A stretch of DNA of 7,652 nt from CAYFNK01 sp964393215 (GTDB lineage Archaea; Nanobdellota; Nanobdellia; SCGC-AAA011-G17; PNOQ01): NCBI GenBank assembly GCA_964393215.1, contig CAYMSW010000030.1:1-7652 (forward strand), in the 5' to 3' direction. A program made the translations under genes and the position numbers. Shown here in pieces: positions 5,051-7,652 of the stretch; the first letter of the stretch is position 1, and each line of letters begins with the position of its first letter. A model generated the notes under the pieces. It did not search any database. It saw nothing but the letters and a program-made list of their open reading frames with translations, and was not told the origin of the DNA.

Positions 5051-5070
5051 AAGAATAAGACAAATTTTGG

Positions 5071-5079
5071 TTTTAAAAA
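5071..5079 (-). promoter_or_regulatory. TATA box for tRNA-Arg
   Basis: Minus-strand TTTTTAAAA is centred about 25 nt before the tRNA's mature 5' end at 5050, so transcription would start at or next to the first tRNA base with almost no leader. Confidence 0.55.
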
Positions 5080-5095
5080 GGTTAGCAATTTAGAA

Positions 5096-5554
5096 TTATT
5101 TTGCTTTTTTGTGAATGATTACACCGTATGTTATTACTATTGCTGTTACTATTAATCCTATAAAGAATCTTAGAACATCACTTGTCCCGTCGAATCCCGC
5201 AATGAATCCATAGATTATTGTTGCTATTCCTGCCAATGCGATTCCTGCACCTATACTAATCATATTTAGTGTGAATAGGCTTGCTGAAACTACAACTATC
5301 CCAGTGATTACGGCAATTATGAATATGTTTCTTGACCAGTTATCATGCGCATCCCTGAATTCATCCCTGCATTGTTGTTGCTCAGCTATTTCTTCTTCTG
5401 TTATGTTTTGTTCTAGTCTGACTATTTCGTAGTCTGTCTCACAGATTTCATCATATTCAGGGGCAGGATAGAATGCATGGAATCCTAGTAATGTTAGTGA
5501 AAATAGAATTATTGCTATTCCAATTCCGAAGACAACATTCATTACTTTTACCAT
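5096..5554 (-). CDS. Four-helix membrane protein, unknown function
   Basis: Hypothetical membrane protein of 152 aa. The first helix is at about residues 5-27. A hydrophilic, acidic region (28-74) follows, beginning FHAFYPAPEYDEIC and holding two cysteines (C38, C62). Three more helices lie at about 76-93, 98-120 and 127-147, and the protein ends in basic HKKAK. By the positive-inside rule the KK tail is cytoplasmic, so with four helices the N-terminus is also inside and the acidic loop outside, where the two cysteines could form a disulfide. I recall similar FYPAPEY-type proteins in DPANN genomes but no known function. The ATG at 5554 lies 25-26 nt from a TATA box (leaderless). It is divergent from the P-type ATPase; a shared role is possible but unsupported beyond adjacency. 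Confidence 0.83.
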   Translation of the reverse strand: MVKVMNVVFGIGIAIILFSLTLLGFHAFYPAPEYDEICETDYEIVRLEQNITEEEIAEQQQCRDEFRDAHDNWSRNIFIIAVITGIVVVSASLFTLNMISIGAGIALAGIATIIYGFIAGFDGTSDVLRFFIGLIVTAIVITYGVIIHKKAK

Positions 5555-5575
5555 AATTGTCTTTTATTTTGTCAG

Positions 5576-5583
5576 TATTTAAG
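5576..5583 (-). promoter_or_regulatory. TATA box for the four-helix membrane protein gene
   Basis: Minus-strand CTTAAATA is centred 25-26 nt before the ATG at 5554. It is one half of a 77-bp divergent promoter region; the two TATA boxes lie 17 bp apart, close enough that polymerase binding at one could hinder the other. Confidence 0.58.
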
Positions 5584-5600
5584 TTTTGCTAAATAATTAA

Positions 5601-5609
5601 TTTTAAATA
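5601..5609 (+). promoter_or_regulatory. TATA box for the P-type ATPase gene
   Basis: TTTTAAATA, preceded by AT-rich AAATAATTAA, is centred 27 nt before the ATG at 5632. This predicts a leaderless mRNA. No Shine-Dalgarno precedes the start. Confidence 0.62.
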
Positions 5610-5631
5610 GTTACTTTGTAGATTTTAGGAT

Positions 5632-7652
5632 ATGAAAGATGCTTATTCTAAAAAAGAGGAACAAGTTGTGAGATTTCTAGAAACTGATTCTAAGAAAGGT
5701 TTGTCTGAGAAAAATTCTAGAGTTAGGTTGAGTAAGTATGGAAGAAATTCTTTGGTTCATTTGAAAAAGGTTTCTGCATTTGAAATATTTTTTAGGCAGT
5801 TCAAGAATCCATTGGTTTATATTTTATTGGCTGCCATTGTTGTTTCTTTTTTGATTGGAAGATTTGTTGATGGCTGGGTTATTTTCGCAATTGTTATTCT
5901 AAATAGTTTTCTTGGTTTTTATCAAGAACATAAGGCCGAGAAGTCTTTAGAGATGTTGAAGAAGATGGGAGCTCCTCATGCTAAGGTGATTAGGAATGGA
6001 GTTACAAAAGTAATTAATTCTGATGAAGTTGTTCCTGGAGATATTTTAGTTCTTGAAACTGGTGATAAGATTTCTGCCGATGCCAGACTTTTAGAGTCTG
6101 GTCGTTTAGAAATAAATGAGGCTGTTTTGACTGGTGAATCTTCTCCTGTTAAAAAGGAACTTGGTGCTCTGAAGGAAGGTCTCGTTCTTGCTGATAGAAT
6201 AAATATGGTTTATGGGGGAACAATTGTTACGTATGGTCGTGGTTTGGCTGTTGTTACAGGTACTGGTGGAAAAACAGAGTTTGGAAAGATTGCAAGTTCC
6301 TTGGCAGAGATAAAAGATGAGGAAACTCCTTTGCAGAAGAGTTTAGCTAAGTTTAGTAAGAAAATAGGTATTGGTGTCTTGGGTATTGTTATTTTATTAT
6401 TTATTATTGGTTTTATTAGAGGGTTAGATTTAGTTCAAAATTTTATGACTGCTATTAGTTTAGCTGTTGCTGCAATTCCAGAAGGTTTGCCTGCTGTTGT
6501 TACTATTACTTTGGCTCTTGGTACGCAGAGAATGGTTAAAAGTAGGGCTTTGGTTAGGAAGCTGTCTGCGATTGAGACTCTTGGTTCTACTACTGTTGTT
6601 TGTAGTGATAAGACTGGTACCTTGACTGCTGGTGTGATGGATGTTACTCATATTTATTCTGATGGAAAGATGATTGGAGTTAGTGGTGAAGGATATTCTA
6701 CTGATGGTAAGTTTACTATTTCTGGGCAGAGTTTTGATCCAAAGAGAATTGATAAGTTGTTGGAATGTGCTTGGTTGTGTAACGATTCTAAGTTGAAAGG
6801 TTTGTTTGGTGACCCTACTGAGTTGGCTTTGAAAGTTGCTGCTAAGAAAGGTGGAATTGGTTCTGGAGATTTTGAGAGGGTTGATGAGGTTCCTTTTGAT
6901 TCTTCTAAAAAATATATGGCAACAATGGATAGGAAAGGGAATAAGAAAGTTTTGCATTTGAAAGGAGCCCCTGAAGTTGTTTTAGATAAATGTAATTTTA
7001 TTTTGGTTAATGGTCGTAAGGTTCATTTTACTTCTAAGATGAAAGAGAAGATTTTAGCTGTTGATCATAAGATGGCTAAAAATGCTCTTAGAGTTTTGGC
7101 ATTTGCTTATGCTGAAAATGGAAATAAGAAAGATTTGACGTTTTTGGGATTGATGGGGATGAGAGATCCTCCAAGAAAAGAAGCAAGAAATGCTGTTAGT
7201 GTGTGTAAGAAAGCCGGAATAAAAGTTGTAATGATTACTGGAGATAATTCTGCTACTGCGCAAGCTGTTGCTAGAGAGTTAGGTTTTGGAACTGAAGTTA
7301 TGGTTGGTAAGGAGTTGGAGAAATTATCAGATGATAGGTTAAAACATTTGGTTAAGCAAACTGATATTTTTGCAAGAGTAAATCCAGAGCATAAAGTTAG
7401 AGTTTTGAAAGCTTTACAAGCTAATGGTGAAGTTGTTGCAATGACTGGAGATGGAATCAATGATGCTCCTGCTTTGAAAAAAGCAGATGTTGGTGTTGCA
7501 ATGGGTAAGACTGGAACTGATGTTTCTCGTGAGGCTTCCGATATTGTTCTTTTAGATGATGGTTTTCATTCTATTGTTTTGGCTATAAAAGAAGGGCGTG
7601 CTATATTTGATAATATAAAGAAGTTTGTTAGGTTTTTGTTCTCTGCTAATTT
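5632..7652 (+). CDS. P2-type cation-transporting ATPase, probably Ca2+ (partial, 3' end outside window)
   Basis: ATP-driven cation pump of the plasma membrane; 673 codons are visible, with no stop before the edge. The family is usually about 850-900 aa, so most of the C-terminal transmembrane part (M5 onward) is missing. Seen in order: an N-terminal cation-ATPase segment; M1/M2 (about 60-105, ending NSFLGFYQEHKAEKS); the actuator motif TGES (167-170); M3; M4 with AAIPEGLP (PEGLP 283-287); the phosphorylation site SDKTGTLT with D326; the nucleotide-binding KGAPE (444-448); MGMRDPP (508-514); TGD (536-538); and GDGINDAPAL (606-615). The VAAIPEGLPAVV form of M4 matches the SERCA/PMR1 (P2A) group, where that Glu binds Ca2+, so Ca2+ is the likely ion. 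The M5/M6 residues that would confirm it are not in view. After DKTGTLT the sequence AGVMDV departs from the usual T-x-N-x-M form. Leaderless ATG at 5632. Confidence 0.95.
   Translation, partial: MKDAYSKKEEQVVRFLETDSKKGLSEKNSRVRLSKYGRNSLVHLKKVSAFEIFFRQFKNPLVYILLAAIVVSFLIGRFVDGWVIFAIVILNSFLGFYQEHKAEKSLEMLKKMGAPHAKVIRNGVTKVINSDEVVPGDILVLETGDKISADARLLESGRLEINEAVLTGESSPVKKELGALKEGLVLADRINMVYGGTIVTYGRGLAVVTGTGGKTEFGKIASSLAEIKDEETPLQKSLAKFSKKIGIGVLGIVILLFIIGFIRGLDLVQNFMTAISLAVAAIPEGLPAVVTITLALGTQRMVKSRALVRKLSAIETLGSTTVVCSDKTGTLTAGVMDVTHIYSDGKMIGVSGEGYSTDGKFTISGQSFDPKRIDKLLECAWLCNDSKLKGLFGDPTELALKVAAKKGGIGSGDFERVDEVPFDSSKKYMATMDRKGNKKVLHLKGAPEVVLDKCNFILVNGRKVHFTSKMKEKILAVDHKMAKNALRVLAFAYAENGNKKDLTFLGLMGMRDPPRKEARNAVSVCKKAGIKVVMITGDNSATAQAVARELGFGTEVMVGKELEKLSDDRLKHLVKQTDIFARVNPEHKVRVLKALQANGEVVAMTGDGINDAPALKKADVGVAMGKTGTDVSREASDIVLLDDGFHSIVLAIKEGRAIFDNIKKFVRFLFSAN

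Noticed and set aside
4958..5155. Plus-strand frame of 65 codons across tRNA-Arg
   Set aside because: The PHRDSNSDLQLRRPEFYPLNYRA segment type is the antisense of a tRNA gene; it also runs into the 3' end of the four-helix membrane protein gene.
6460..7460. Minus-strand Ser/Asn/Thr-rich frames inside the P-type ATPase gene
   Set aside because: They are antisense to conserved ATPase motifs, have low-complexity composition, and lack any recognisable domain.

Overview
The window looks archaeal, most likely from a DPANN lineage of the Pacearchaeota/Woesearchaeota kind. It is AT-rich. Nearly every gene has an archaeal TATA box centred about 25-26 nt upstream of its start codon and no Shine-Dalgarno sequence, so transcripts should be leaderless. 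Neither tRNA gene encodes its CCA end. Gene content agrees: a PIN-ATPase-KH protein of the archaeal PINA type, a pilin-like protein with the archaeal ISPL signal, and a surface protein with a WNPGHSASDI segment of a kind I associate with DPANN genomes. The lineage call is inference from gene style, not from a marker gene.

Layout. Positions 1-1141 (+) carry two exported or surface proteins: a membrane-anchored, cysteine-rich protein with a MopE-like metal-binding motif, and a small type IV pilin-like protein. Positions 1131-2918 (-) carry the PINA-type ATPase, converging on the pilin gene with an 11-bp 3' overlap. Positions 2919-3041 are intergenic and hold the ATPase promoter and a strong inverted repeat that could be a small RNA. 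Positions 3042-5554 (-) are a run of short single-gene units interleaved with two tRNAs: P-loop kinase-like protein, tRNA-Leu(CAA), 70-aa two-helix membrane protein, ATP-grasp protein, tRNA-Arg(TCG) and a 152-aa four-helix membrane protein. From 5632 (+) a P2-type cation ATPase of the SERCA/PMR1 kind runs off the right edge. A 77-bp divergent promoter region separates it from the 152-aa gene.

There is no obvious shared operon or pathway. Each gene appears to have its own promoter. Functions span DNA repair (PINA), the cell surface (MopE-like protein, pilin, small membrane proteins), ion transport (P-type ATPase) and translation (tRNAs). No CRISPR array, transposon or phage module is visible. 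No stretch above 300 bases lacks a gene.

Most notable: (i) the ATP-grasp protein carries the metal-binding end of the fold at its N-terminus and the ATP-binding part at its C-terminus, a circular permutation whose start is supported by a well-placed promoter; (ii) a 10-bp perfect inverted repeat, extendable to 18 pairs only in plus-strand RNA, begins where a two-way TATA box would place a transcription start; (iii) the first gene probably starts at TTG 91 behind a GAGGTG Shine-Dalgarno, unlike its leaderless neighbours.
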